Shown here piece after piece: positions 5,992 through 14,267 of a DNA stretch of 40,981 nucleotides. The notes under the pieces are model-generated. The model did not search any database. It saw only the letters and a program-made list of their open reading frames with translations, and was not told the origin of the DNA. Source of the DNA: Streptomyces albospinus (GTDB lineage Bacteria; Actinomycetota; Actinomycetes; Streptomycetales; Streptomycetaceae); contig NZ_BMRP01000021.1 of NCBI RefSeq assembly GCF_014648695.1, positions 104,125 to 145,105 of the forward strand, read 5' to 3'. Numbering within the stretch: position 1 is the stretch's first letter; every line of letters starts with the position of its first letter. A program made the position numbers and the translations under genes.

Positions 5992-7340
5992 CCACCACAT
6001 CACCGGCGGGGGTTTCCGAATCCTCCGCTCCCGCACCGCACCTGGCCGGAAACTTCGCCCCGGTCATGGACGAACTGACCGCCTACGACCTCCCGGTCAC
6101 CGGCACCATCCCGCCGGAGCTCACCGGCTGGTATCTGCGCAACGGCCCCAACCCGCGGGATGCGGCCAGCGCGCACTGGTTCTTCGGCGACGGCATGGTC
6201 CACGGTGTGCGTCTGGAGGGCGGCCGGGCAGTCTCCTACCGCAACCGCTGGGTGAGCACCTCGACCTTCACCGACGGCATCCGGGTCAGGGACGCACAGG
6301 GCCGCCCCAACCTGGCGGCGGGAGTGGCCAACACCCATGTCGTCCGGCACGCCGGGCGCACCCTGGCACTGGTCGAGTCGTCCTTCCCCTACGAGATCGA
6401 CTGCCGCCCCGGCCATGAGCTGGAGACGGTCGGCCCGCATGACTTCGGCGGTCGGCTCACCACGGCCATGACCGCCCACCCCAAGACCTGTCCCACCACC
6501 GGTGAGCTGCACTTCTTCGGCTACGGTCGCGCCACACCGCCCTACCTGACCTATCACCGCGCTGATGCGCAAGGGGAGTTGGTGGTCAGCCGCCCCGTCG
6601 ACGTCCCGGCGTCGACGATGATGCACGACTTCCATCTGACGGCCCGCCATGTCGTCTTCATGGACCTCCCGGTCGTCCTTGACCGCAACCGCCCCGGCTT
6701 GCCCTACAGCTGGGATCCGGAGTACGGCGCCCGGCTGGGCGTACTGCGCCGCGACGATCCCTACGGGGAGGTCCGCTGGCTGTCCATCGACCCCTGCTAT
6801 GTCTTCCACTCCCTCAACGCCCATGACGACGGCGAGCAGCGGATTGTCCTCTACGTCTCCCGCTATGCCTCGCTCGACGGGCGCGGCACCCCGCCCTGCC
6901 TGTGGCGCTGGACGATCGATCTCGCCTCCGGCACGGTGGCCGAGGAGCAACTCGACGACCAGCCAGGCGAGTTCCCCCGGGTCGACGACCGCCTTGCCGG
7001 GCTGCCTGCCCGCTTCGGCCATGTATCGGCAGGTGAGTCGCCCGGTACGGGCCTGGTTCCGGGCGCCCTCATCCGCTACGACCTGGAGACGGGGGCGGCC
7101 GTCCGCCATGACTTCGGCCCGGGGCGCACCCCGGGGGAGGCGGCCTTCGCTCCCGCGGACGACCGTCCGGGCGGACCGGGCTGGCTGATCACCTACGTCT
7201 ACGACGTGACCACCGATACCAGCGATCTCGTCATCCTCGATGCGGAGGACATATCCGCCGGCCCTGTCGCCACGATCCATCTTCCGCAGCGTGTTCCGTA
7301 CGGATTCCACGGCAACTGGCTCCCGGATACGGCCGGTTGA
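5988..7340 (+). CDS. carotenoid oxygenase (RPE65/lignostilbene dioxygenase family)
   Basis: A 450-aa non-haem iron dioxygenase that cleaves a C=C bond of a carotenoid/apocarotenoid or stilbene-like substrate. The family landmarks are IPPELTGWYLRNGPNP near the N-terminus and the four iron-ligating histidines, here His164 (TAHPKT), His213 (MMHDFH), His274 (VFHSLNAHDD) and His441 (YGFHGNWLP). DLPVVLD and GEAAFAP are also typical. The length fits the family and no residue is missing. No carotenoid biosynthesis genes occur nearby, so the substrate is open; a stilbenoid or host-derived carotenoid is possible. Its ATG overlaps the stop of the preceding membrane-protein gene, so the pair is a coupled operon likely under PadR control. 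Confidence 0.93.
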   Translation: MTTTSPAGVSESSAPAPHLAGNFAPVMDELTAYDLPVTGTIPPELTGWYLRNGPNPRDAASAHWFFGDGMVHGVRLEGGRAVSYRNRWVSTSTFTDGIRVRDAQGRPNLAAGVANTHVVRHAGRTLALVESSFPYEIDCRPGHELETVGPHDFGGRLTTAMTAHPKTCPTTGELHFFGYGRATPPYLTYHRADAQGELVVSRPVDVPASTMMHDFHLTARHVVFMDLPVVLDRNRPGLPYSWDPEYGARLGVLRRDDPYGEVRWLSIDPCYVFHSLNAHDDGEQRIVLYVSRYASLDGRGTPPCLWRWTIDLASGTVAEEQLDDQPGEFPRVDDRLAGLPARFGHVSAGESPGTGLVPGALIRYDLETGAAVRHDFGPGRTPGEAAFAPADDRPGGPGWLITYVYDVTTDTSDLVILDAEDISAGPVATIHLPQRVPYGFHGNWLPDTAG

Positions 7341-7512
7341 GACAGCCCGCAGGGGTGGTCGGGGAGGGGTGCGCCCGGCTTGGTCTTTGACAACTGGAGA
7401 GAGAAGCCGCAGCGGGAGTGGAAGGGCCCGGGCCCGCAGGGAGCCGCGGAGGAGGGAGGAGGCTGAAGGAGAGGGCTGAGGGCGAGCCGGCGAGGCGTGC
7501 ACCCTGGGCAGG

Positions 7513-8775
7513 TCAGTGTCCAGGGGCTTCGCTGGACTCGGTGCCGGGGGTGTTGGCGTAGCTGCCCCGGGTACCAGGCGCGCCGGCATCCCGAGCATCG
7601 TTGACGGCTCGGACCTCGCGGGCGGCCGAGGCGAGGGCGTCCATGGTGCGCGCCTGCACCTCGCGGTGTGCGGCGGCGGCGATGAAGGCGGCCGTGTTCT
7701 CCGGGCCCACCAAGCCCCGTACGGCCTGGACAGCCTCGGTGGGGAGGAGGACCGCCTCGAAGCCCGGCGCGGAGCGGGGGGCTGCGCCGGGCCCGGGGGC
7801 GGACTCCGGCTCGGGGACCACCGTGGGCTCAAGACCGGCCGCCGGCCCGGCGGTCTGAGACACGAGGGTGGCTGCCGGCCCAGGGGCCGTGGCCGTGGTG
7901 GGGGCGTGGGGCGGCCAGGGAACATGCGGGCCCCCGGACTCGCAGCCCACCCGCACTGTCCCTTCCTCTTCCCCGACTTCTGCCCCGCCCCCTGCCCCTG
8001 ACCCGTCCGTCTCCCGGGCAGTGGGCGGGAGGGCCTCCATGAGGTGGTGACGGAGGTACCGGGCAGCGAGGGTGCGCATGGCGCGGGCGAGTTCGGCGTC
8101 GATGGTCTGCTGGGCCAGAGGGCGCAGACGGCGTACGAGAGCGGCGGCCTCGGCCGCTTCGGCCTCGGTGGGCGGATGGTCCAGGAACGGCTGGAAGACG
8201 TGCTCGGTGGTGAAGTCCAGGAAACGGGAGGCGATATGCTCGACCTGTCCGCGCACCTCTCGCAGATGACCGGAGATCGCCAGGAGGGGGACGCCCGCGG
8301 AGTGCAGTTCGGCGGCGACGGCGAGTTCCTGCGGACTCGGGACGAGGAACGCGTCGTCCTGGCCGGGGACGCGTTCCAGGACGCCCAGGGCGACGGCCTC
8401 GGCCACCGCCTTCTCGTTGGAGGTGCCACCGAAGGCGGAGTCCAGTTCGGCACGGGTGATGCGGGCCGCCTTCTCGTCGCTCCACGGTCCGTCGATCTCG
8501 GCGACCAGGCCCAGGACTCCACCGAGGCCGCGCCCCGTGTCCCAGGCTTCGAGGAGTTCCTTGATGCTGGCGAGGGTGTAGCCGCGATCGAGCAGATCGG
8601 AGATCTGGCGCAGCCGGGCCAGGTGGGGGTCGCCGTAGACATTGGCCCGGCCGCGGCGTTCCGGGCGCGGGAGCAGCCCCCGGTCCTGGTAGGCGCGGAT
8701 GGTGCGGACCGTGGCGCCGCTGAGGTGGGCCAGGTCCTCGATGCGGTACTCGGCCGGCGGCGGCTGCTCGGTCAC
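7513..8775 (-). CDS. MerR-family transcriptional regulator with long C-terminal extension
   Basis: A 420-aa protein. Residues about 10-80 form the MerR winged helix: YRIEDLAHLSGATVRTIRAYQDRGLLPRPERRGRANVY, then HLARLRQISDLLDRGYTLASIKELLEAW. The middle part (100-250) is helical with ELAVAAELHSAGVPLLAISGHLREV and a DFTTEHVFQPFLDHPP segment, a layout seen in long streptomycete MerR proteins of unknown effector. Residues about 255-350 are Pro/Ala/Gly-rich and probably disordered, followed by a short helical tail. The GTG start at 8775 is preceded by AAGGAG. The gene is convergent with the carotenoid oxygenase. The 172-bp gap contains the palindrome GGGCCCGGGCCC near 7427 but no convincing hairpin. 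Confidence 0.88.
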   Translation of the reverse strand: MTEQPPPAEYRIEDLAHLSGATVRTIRAYQDRGLLPRPERRGRANVYGDPHLARLRQISDLLDRGYTLASIKELLEAWDTGRGLGGVLGLVAEIDGPWSDEKAARITRAELDSAFGGTSNEKAVAEAVALGVLERVPGQDDAFLVPSPQELAVAAELHSAGVPLLAISGHLREVRGQVEHIASRFLDFTTEHVFQPFLDHPPTEAEAAEAAALVRRLRPLAQQTIDAELARAMRTLAARYLRHHLMEALPPTARETDGSGAGGGAEVGEEEGTVRVGCESGGPHVPWPPHAPTTATAPGPAATLVSQTAGPAAGLEPTVVPEPESAPGPGAAPRSAPGFEAVLLPTEAVQAVRGLVGPENTAAFIAAAAHREVQARTMDALASAAREVRAVNDARDAGAPGTRGSYANTPGTESSEAPGH

Positions 8776-9109
8776 TGCGGTGCTCCTTACGGGACGGCCG
8801 CCTCGGGGAGGGGCCGCGTGACAAGGTAGCCGTCGTACGGGCGGCTGCCCTACGGGGTGGGCGCACTACGGGCCGGCCGTCCTGCGAGGCAACTGCCGGG
8901 TCGTCCTGCGAAGCGACCGCCGCGGCGGCCGCCGTACGGCACCGACTGCCGCGCCTGACGGCTGCTTTGGGGGGCGGTCATCAGGCGAGTCTGTTGCCGG
9001 GACGTACGGGGGACGGCGGCGCCACGGGCCGTCGACGGGTGACAGGTGGGCGTTCCGCCGGACGGCCAGGCATCGCAGGAGGGCCGCCGGGGGCGGACGG
9101 CTGGTGCCG
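8776..9109. other. intergenic region with a short degenerate repeat
   Basis: About 330 bp without a supported gene between the MerR gene and the metal-dependent hydrolase. It contains two related 20-nt copies beginning CGTCCTGCGA at 8878 and 8902 (period 24). An imperfect inverted repeat, CCGGACGGCC (9058-9067) with GGCCGCCGGG (9082-9091), is a weak terminator candidate for the minus-strand operon ending at 9110. Confidence 0.4.
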
Positions 9110-10027
9110 TTACGAGAGCGCCGCGCGGCCCACCGCGCCTGCCGCGGCGCGGGCGGCCGGGGAGGAGGCGAGGTAGGAGACGGCGGTGCGGAGCGAGCCT
9201 TCCTGGGAGGGATGGTACGACCGCCGCAGGTAGCGGGGTATCGCCGCTCCCAGCTCACGCCAGGCGGGAAGCAGTCCCTTGCGTACTGCGCGGTTGTGCT
9301 CGCGCAGCGAATAGCGGGAGCGGGCGGCGAGCTGAGGGTCGTGCCGCAGGAGGTAGGACGCGCCCCAGGTCCAGAGGTAGATCAGGACAGGGGCCGTCAC
9401 GGACATGCCCAGGAAGCGGCGGGCATAGCGGGCGGGTTCCTCGCCGCCGGTGTGCTGGTACATGTCGAAGGCGACCGCCCGGTGTTCGACCTCCTCGGCG
9501 CCGTGCCAGCGCAGCAGGTCGAGCATCACCGGGTCGGGCCCGGCGCGGTCCAGACCGTCGGCGTCCAGGACCCAGTTGCCGAGCACCGCGGTGAACTGCT
9601 CGATGGCGGCGATCAGGGAGAGCCGGAAGCGCAGCCACTCCGTTTCGGGGACCGGGAGGCCGAAGGGCGGCTTGTCGCCCAGGAGGTAGGCGAACAGGAA
9701 GTCGACGTGCCGGGTGTAGGGGGCGGTGTCGAGGTCCTGATGGGCCAGGTGCTCAAGGACGTAGGAGTGCTGGACGCTGTGGGTCGCTTCCTGGCCCATG
9801 AACCCCTTGACGTCCTGGAGGAGTTGCTCGTCGCGGACCAGCGGGAGGGCTTCCTTGAAGACCCTGACGAACCACCGCTCGCCCGCCGGCAGCAGCAGAT
9901 GCAGCACGTTGATGACGTGGGTGGCGGTGGGTTCGTCGGGTATCCAGTGCAGCGGCGTCCGGCGCCAGTCGAACGCGACCCGGCGTGGCGCGATGGTGTG
10001 GTGCTCCTGGGGACGTGGCGTGCTCAT
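9110..10027 (-). CDS. PF10118-type predicted metal-dependent hydrolase
   Basis: A 305-aa protein that I place in the Metal_hydrol family (COG3687-like) from its layout: an N-terminal RRVAFDWRRTPLHWIPDEPTATH motif, GFMGQEATHSVQH in the first third, and WHGAEEVEHRAVAFDMYQH near the middle. The Glu/His pattern EATH...H and EEVEH...D is ferritin-like, so a di-metal centre in a helical bundle is plausible; the reaction is unknown. The hydrophobic stretch LGMSVTAPVLIYLWTWGASYLL near residue 220 may touch the membrane. It starts at the ATG 10027, 115 bp downstream of the EphD-like gene, and is probably the last gene of a minus-strand operon with that gene and the M24 protein, suggesting a shared lipid or hydrophobic substrate. 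Confidence 0.82.
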   Translation of the reverse strand: MSTPRPQEHHTIAPRRVAFDWRRTPLHWIPDEPTATHVINVLHLLLPAGERWFVRVFKEALPLVRDEQLLQDVKGFMGQEATHSVQHSYVLEHLAHQDLDTAPYTRHVDFLFAYLLGDKPPFGLPVPETEWLRFRLSLIAAIEQFTAVLGNWVLDADGLDRAGPDPVMLDLLRWHGAEEVEHRAVAFDMYQHTGGEEPARYARRFLGMSVTAPVLIYLWTWGASYLLRHDPQLAARSRYSLREHNRAVRKGLLPAWRELGAAIPRYLRRSYHPSQEGSLRTAVSYLASSPAARAAAGAVGRAALS

Positions 10028-10142
10028 GCGCGGCTCCTGACGTGCGCGGTTCTCCTGGTCTCGGCGGGGCGGGCCGCCGGGCCGGGGTCTCCGGCCCGGG
10101 GCACGCCGCGGGGTGGGGCTTCGGGCGGGCGGGACGGACCGG

Positions 10143-11975
10143 TTACACCGGCGGTTCGATGCGGGCGAGGGCGCGCAGCGCGCGCGGGGTGAAGCGGGAC
10201 ATCAGATGGGCGCCGCGCGCTTCGGGGGTGACCGGCACCACCGCCTGGTTGCGGACCACCGCGCGCAGGATCGCGTCGGCGACCTTCTCCGGCGGGTAGT
10301 TGCGCAGCCCGTACATCCGTGCGGCCTTGGCCTGCCGGCGCTTCTCCTCTTCGGCGGAGACGCCGGTGAACCGCGCGGTGCTGGTGATGGAGGTGTTGAC
10401 GAGCCCGGGGCAGATGGCGGAGACGCCGATGCCCTGGCCGGCCAGCTCGGCGCGCAGACACTCGCTGAGCATGAGGACGGCCGCCTTGGAGGCGCTGTAG
10501 GCGGCCAGGATCCGGGACGGCTGGAAGGCGGCGGCCGAGGCGGTGTTGACGATGTGGCCGCCCTGTCCGCGGTCCGCCATCCGCTTGCCGAAGATCCGGC
10601 AGCCGTGGATGACGCCCCACAGATTGACGTCCAGGACCTTCTTCCAGTCCTCGGTACTGGTCTCCAGGAAGGAGCCGGACAGGCCGATGCCGGCGTTGTT
10701 GACCAGGACGTCCACGGTGCCGTATTCGGCGTCGACCTTGTCGGCGAGCTTCTCCATCGCCGCCTCGTCCGCGACGTCGACGACCTCGCCCCATGCCTGC
10801 GGGGCGCCGATCAGCCGCGCCATCTCGGCGGTGCGGGCGGCGCCCTCCGCGTCCCGGTCGACGGCGATGATCCGCGCGCCGGCCTCCGCGAACGCGAATG
10901 CCGTGGCCCGGCCGATGCCGCTGGCCGCGCCGGTCACCAGCACCAGCTGGCCGCCGAACCGATCGGCGTACGGGCCGGCGGCCACGACCTTCTTCGCAGG
11001 ATCTCCCTCTTCCTTGGAGGTGATGAACTCGGCGATCCAGGAGATGAGTTGGTCGGGCCGGGTGCGCGGCACCCAGTGCTTGGCCGGGAGGGTGCGGCGG
11101 ACGAGCTCGGGCGCCCACTGCTCCAGGTCGTCGTAGAGCCGCTGGGAGAGGAACGCGTCGCCGGTCGGGGTGATGAGCTGGACCGGGCAGTGTGCGTAGG
11201 CGTCGGCGCGCGGTCGGCGCAGCCGGGCGCGGACGTTGTCGCGGTAGAGCCAGGCGCCGTGGGCCGCGTCGGTGGGCAGCGAAGCCGTCGGGTAGTCGCC
11301 GCCCGGCACCTTCTCCACCCTCTGGAGGATGCTCGGCCAGCGCTTGCCGAGCGGGCCCTTCCAGGCCAGTTCGGGAAGCACGGGGGTGTGCAGCATGTAG
11401 ACGTACCAGGACTTGGCGCCCTGGTTGAGCAGTTGGGCGGCCCGCCGGGGGGTGGGGCGCGACATCCGCTTCTTGATCCAGTGGCCGAAGTGGTCGAGGG
11501 ACGGCCCGGACATGGAGGTGAAGGAGGCGATCCGGCCCTCGGTGCGCCGGACGGTGGCGAACTCCCATGCCTGGACGGAGCCCCAGTCGTGGCCGACGAG
11601 GTGGACCGGGTGGTCGGGGCTGACGGCGTCCGCGACGGCCAGGAAGTCATCCGTCAGCTTCTCCAGGGTGAAGCCGCCGCGCAGCGGCTGCGGTGCGGTG
11701 GAGCGACCGCAGCCCCGGACGTCGTAGAGCACCACATGGAAGCGCTCCGCCAGTCCGCGGGCGACCTCGGACCAGACCTCCTTGCTGTCCGGATAGCCGT
11801 GCACCAGCACCACCGTGGGCCGGTCCGGATCCCCGAGCTCGGCCACGCACAGCTCGATGCCGCCGGTGCTTACCCGGCGCTCCCTGGCCCCCTGGAGGCC
11901 GGCCCCGGTCATCGGCGGCTGCCCGTGACCCGGCCGCCGGTTCCGACGCCCGTCCCGTCCACGTCCCGTGTTCAC
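10143..11975 (-). CDS. alpha/beta-hydrolase-SDR fusion, EphD-like
   Basis: A 610-aa two-enzyme fusion. Residues 30-325 are an alpha/beta hydrolase of the epoxide-hydrolase type: oxyanion loop VHGYPDS (58-64), nucleophile Asp130 in GHDWG, and a C-terminal His300 in AKHW. Residues 340-605 are a classical SDR: cofactor motif TGAASGIG (348-355), NNAG (426-429), catalytic Ser480, Tyr493 and Lys497 (YSASK), then CPGLVNTSI. This is the layout of mycobacterial EphD, which acts on oxygenated mycolic acids. Streptomyces lacks mycolates, so another epoxide or keto lipid is likely. I prefer the GTG at 11975 because it overlaps the M24 stop (GTGA) after AGGAGGAG; an ATG at 11912 is the alternative. Confidence 0.9.
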   Translation of the reverse strand: MNTGRGRDGRRNRRPGHGQPPMTGAGLQGARERRVSTGGIELCVAELGDPDRPTVVLVHGYPDSKEVWSEVARGLAERFHVVLYDVRGCGRSTAPQPLRGGFTLEKLTDDFLAVADAVSPDHPVHLVGHDWGSVQAWEFATVRRTEGRIASFTSMSGPSLDHFGHWIKKRMSRPTPRRAAQLLNQGAKSWYVYMLHTPVLPELAWKGPLGKRWPSILQRVEKVPGGDYPTASLPTDAAHGAWLYRDNVRARLRRPRADAYAHCPVQLITPTGDAFLSQRLYDDLEQWAPELVRRTLPAKHWVPRTRPDQLISWIAEFITSKEEGDPAKKVVAAGPYADRFGGQLVLVTGAASGIGRATAFAFAEAGARIIAVDRDAEGAARTAEMARLIGAPQAWGEVVDVADEAAMEKLADKVDAEYGTVDVLVNNAGIGLSGSFLETSTEDWKKVLDVNLWGVIHGCRIFGKRMADRGQGGHIVNTASAAAFQPSRILAAYSASKAAVLMLSECLRAELAGQGIGVSAICPGLVNTSITSTARFTGVSAEEEKRRQAKAARMYGLRNYPPEKVADAILRAVVRNQAVVPVTPEARGAHLMSRFTPRALRALARIEPPV

Positions 11976-12838
11976 GCGGCCTTCTCCTCCTGCCAGCGCC
12001 GCACATGCGGCAGATCGTCGTCCAGCCAAAAGGCGCTTTCCTGCGGGTTCTTGGAGTCCGTGACGACCAGGATCTCCTCGAACTTCGCGCCGGTGCCCCG
12101 GAATCCGAGATGTGGTTCGACCGCCCAGAGCCCCGGCTGCGGCGGGTGGTCGGAGAAGGTGTACGGGCTCCACAGCGGTGACCAGCCGTCGCGGTGCCCG
12201 TGCAGCGCATCGGAGGCGAGGCCCTTGAGGGACTGGGTGCCGAACCCGAAGAGGGTCGGTGACCAGCGGCGCTGCCTGACCGGGTCGATCTTGTGCGCGA
12301 TGACGCCGAAGGGGTAGGCGCGGTGACGGTTGGCGTACCCCTGGCGCACCATCAGGCGGTCGACGTCCTCGTAGATCTCCTTCAGGGGGCGCCGTTCGCG
12401 GACCTCGCGCAGGATCAGTTCCCGATGCGCTTCGAGGTCGGCGAGCAGTCGGTCGTGCACGGGATTGAGCCCCAGGCAGCCGGAGTAGCCGATGTCGGCG
12501 GTGAACCCCTTGTGGACCGGTGCCATGTCGAGGATGAAGGGCATCCCCGGCTCCAGCTCGCGGTTGGTGGGGAAGAACTGGAGCGGAATGCGGAAGTTGA
12601 CGAACGCCGTGCGGTCGCCGAACCACGCGAAGGGCAGATGGAACCAGTCCTGCACTCCGCGCTCGCGCAGCCACTCGCGCTGCATCCGTGCCGCCGCGCG
12701 CTCGGTGATCCCGGGCTTGAGCTGGGCGGCCACGGCTTCCGCGCAGGCGTAGGCGAGCCGCTGCACCTCCCGGAATCCCTTGAGCTCGGCGGTGCGTTCT
12801 CCGGTTGCTGCTGAGGTCGCTGAGGTGACTGAGGCCAT
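11972..12838 (-). CDS. M24 family metallopeptidase (Xaa-Pro peptidase-like)
   Basis: A 288-aa single-domain pita-bread protein. The five M24 metal ligands can be placed: Asp104 and Asp115 (FILDMAPVHKGFTADIG), His182 (VIAHKID), Glu241 (AVEPHLG) and Glu254 or Glu255 (KFEEILVV). The protein could therefore be an active aminopeptidase or a creatinase-like hydrolase. It lacks the N-terminal domain of aminopeptidase P, and the usual HGIG motif is replaced by FGVIAHKID, so the substrate may be unusual. The ATG at 12838 has only a weak GACGG-type ribosome-binding site. It heads the operon with the EphD-like fusion and overlaps that gene by 4 bp. Its link to lipid-type enzymes is unexplained. Confidence 0.88.
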   Translation of the reverse strand: MASVTSATSAATGERTAELKGFREVQRLAYACAEAVAAQLKPGITERAAARMQREWLRERGVQDWFHLPFAWFGDRTAFVNFRIPLQFFPTNRELEPGMPFILDMAPVHKGFTADIGYSGCLGLNPVHDRLLADLEAHRELILREVRERRPLKEIYEDVDRLMVRQGYANRHRAYPFGVIAHKIDPVRQRRWSPTLFGFGTQSLKGLASDALHGHRDGWSPLWSPYTFSDHPPQPGLWAVEPHLGFRGTGAKFEEILVVTDSKNPQESAFWLDDDLPHVRRWQEEKAA

Positions 12839-12886
12839 CGCCAACCGTCCGTCCGTAAGCGGTGCATCGCGGTACGTGCCCGTAAC

Positions 12887-12908
12887 TTGACACTGATGAA
12901 TGTGACAA
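12887..12908. promoter_or_regulatory. 22-bp imperfect inverted repeat upstream of the M24-EphD operon
   Basis: The arms TTGACAC and GTGACAA flank 8 bp, with one mismatch per arm. The element lies 49 bp upstream of the M24 start, a good position for a TetR- or GntR-type operator. No regulator gene is adjacent, so the binding protein would be encoded elsewhere. Confidence 0.35.
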
Positions 12909-12972
12909 TGACCGGCGGCTGCGTCAAGGGGTGCGCAGCCGACGAGGCAAAGCCCACGGCGACTCCGCTCCA

Positions 12973-13020
12973 CGATCCGCTCCGCGATCCGCCCCGCGAT
13001 CCGCCCCGCGATCCGCGCTG
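12973..13020. repeat. four tandem 12-bp repeats
   Basis: Four head-to-tail copies of CGATCCGCYCCG, the last degenerate, lie in the 394-bp intergenic region between the M24 operon and the divergent ABC operon. No gene is seen here. The repeats could be a slipped microsatellite or a binding array. Confidence 0.7.
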
Positions 13021-13143
13021 CGCCCCGGTCCGGTGGAGGGGCACGCTCCGCTCCTTCCGGAGGTGTGTGTTCCGGTCCCGGGTCCACGCGAGACCGGCTG
13101 CGGAGTACGTGCCCCTGACTCCGGAGTAGCTCAAAGCAGGAGA

Positions 13144-13171
13144 CCCCTACGGGCATGTAGTACCGGAGGGG
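13144..13171. promoter_or_regulatory. inverted repeat upstream of the ABC operon
   Basis: CCCCTACGG (13144-13152) and CCGGAGGGG (13163-13171) pair at 8 of 9 positions around a 10-nt loop. It lies just upstream of the putative ABC-operon promoter and could be an operator or a barrier to read-through. Confidence 0.3.
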
Positions 13172-13193
13172 TATGCGGATACCACCGCCTGGG

Positions 13194-13225
13194 TTGACGA
13201 CGGGTGTGGCGGGCGCCCCTACCGT
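13194..13225 (+). promoter_or_regulatory. promoter of the ABC operon, probably leaderless
   Basis: TTGACG (13194-13199) and TACCGT (13220-13225) resemble -35 and -10 elements, with a long 20-bp spacer. The -10 box ends 7 nt before the GTG at 13233, which fits a leaderless transcript and supports that GTG over the upstream ATG at 13173. Confidence 0.45.
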
Positions 13226-13232
13226 CGAAAGC

Positions 13233-14267
13233 GTGACAGTGATCGTGACCGAAAGCCTGAGCAAGCGGTACCCGCGGGTGACCGCCTTGGACCGGCTCTC
13301 CGTTGACATCGCCCCCGGCGTGACCGGCCTGGTGGGTGCCAACGGCGCCGGAAAGTCCACCCTGATCAAGATCCTTCTCGGTCTGGCCCCGGCCACCGAG
13401 GGGACCGCCCATGTCCTCGGCCTGGACGTGACCAAGGACGGCGGCACCATTCGTGAGCGGGTGGGCTACATGCCCGAGCACGACTGCCTGCCGCCGGACG
13501 TCTCGGCCACCGAATTCGTCGTGCACATGGCCCGGATGTCCGGCCTGCCGCCGACCGCCGCCCGCGAGCGCACCGCCGACACCCTGCGCCATGTAGGGCT
13601 CTACGAGGAGCGCTACCGCCCCATCGGCGGCTATTCGACGGGCATGAAGCAGCGGGTGAAGCTGGCCCAGGCGCTGGTCCATGATCCGCAGCTCGTGTTC
13701 CTGGACGAGCCCACCAACGGCCTGGACCCCGTCGGACGGGACGAGATGCTCGGCCTGATCCGGCGCGTCCACACCGACTTCGGCATCTCCGTCCTGGTCA
13801 CCTCCCACCTCCTCGGCGAGCTGGAGCGCACCTGCGACCACGTGGTCGTCATCGACGGGGGCAAGCTGCTGCGGTCCTCGTCCACGGACGAGTTCACCAA
13901 GGCCACCGCCTCGCTGGCGGTCGAGGTCACGGACACCGACGCCCATCCGGACGGCACCGAGGCGCTGCGCGCGGCCCTGGCCGCCGCGGGCGCCGTGGTG
14001 TCCGCGGGCGGCCCCGGCACCGAGGGCTTCGCCTCCCCCGGACATGTGCTGTTCGTCGAAGCGGCCGGCGAGCAGATCTACGACGTGGTCCGCGACACCG
14101 TCGCCGGGCTGGGACTCGGCCTGGTGCGGATGGAGCAGCGGCGGCACCAGATCGCCGAGGTCTTCCGGGACGCGGACGCGCGGACCGGTGCGCAAGCGGA
14201 GGGGAGCGGAACAGCGGGGCAGGACGCCGGGCGCCCCGCCCCCGTGGGCGGAGGTAACGGAGCATGA
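13233..14267 (+). CDS. ABC transporter ATP-binding protein (first pair)
   Basis: A 344-aa ABC-2-type ATPase. It has Walker A GANGAGKST (about residues 37-45), the ABC signature YSTGMKQRV, Walker B LVFLDEPTNGLD and the switch histidine in VTSHLL. After about residue 215 comes a C-terminal domain of the type found in exporter ATPases, ending in a low-complexity tail rich in Gly and Ala. The stop overlaps the start of the permease gene (ATGA at 14264-14267), so the two are coupled and form one exporter. The substrate is unknown; the permease type (COG1277-like) is often linked to export of small molecules or peptides. An upstream ATG at 13173 would add a poorly conserved extension. Confidence 0.93.
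   Translation: MTVIVTESLSKRYPRVTALDRLSVDIAPGVTGLVGANGAGKSTLIKILLGLAPATEGTAHVLGLDVTKDGGTIRERVGYMPEHDCLPPDVSATEFVVHMARMSGLPPTAARERTADTLRHVGLYEERYRPIGGYSTGMKQRVKLAQALVHDPQLVFLDEPTNGLDPVGRDEMLGLIRRVHTDFGISVLVTSHLLGELERTCDHVVVIDGGKLLRSSSTDEFTKATASLAVEVTDTDAHPDGTEALRAALAAAGAVVSAGGPGTEGFASPGHVLFVEAAGEQIYDVVRDTVAGLGLGLVRMEQRRHQIAEVFRDADARTGAQAEGSGTAGQDAGRPAPVGGGNGA

Noticed and set aside
6000..8642. Very long open frame antisense to the carotenoid oxygenase and MerR genes
   Set aside because: It is a shadow caused by high third-position GC. It is rich in Arg, Pro and Gly, has no domain, and spans two well-supported genes and an intergenic region.
13173..13232. Upstream ATG start for the first ABC ATPase
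   Set aside because: It would place the -10 box inside the coding sequence and add a non-conserved extension before the ABC domain.
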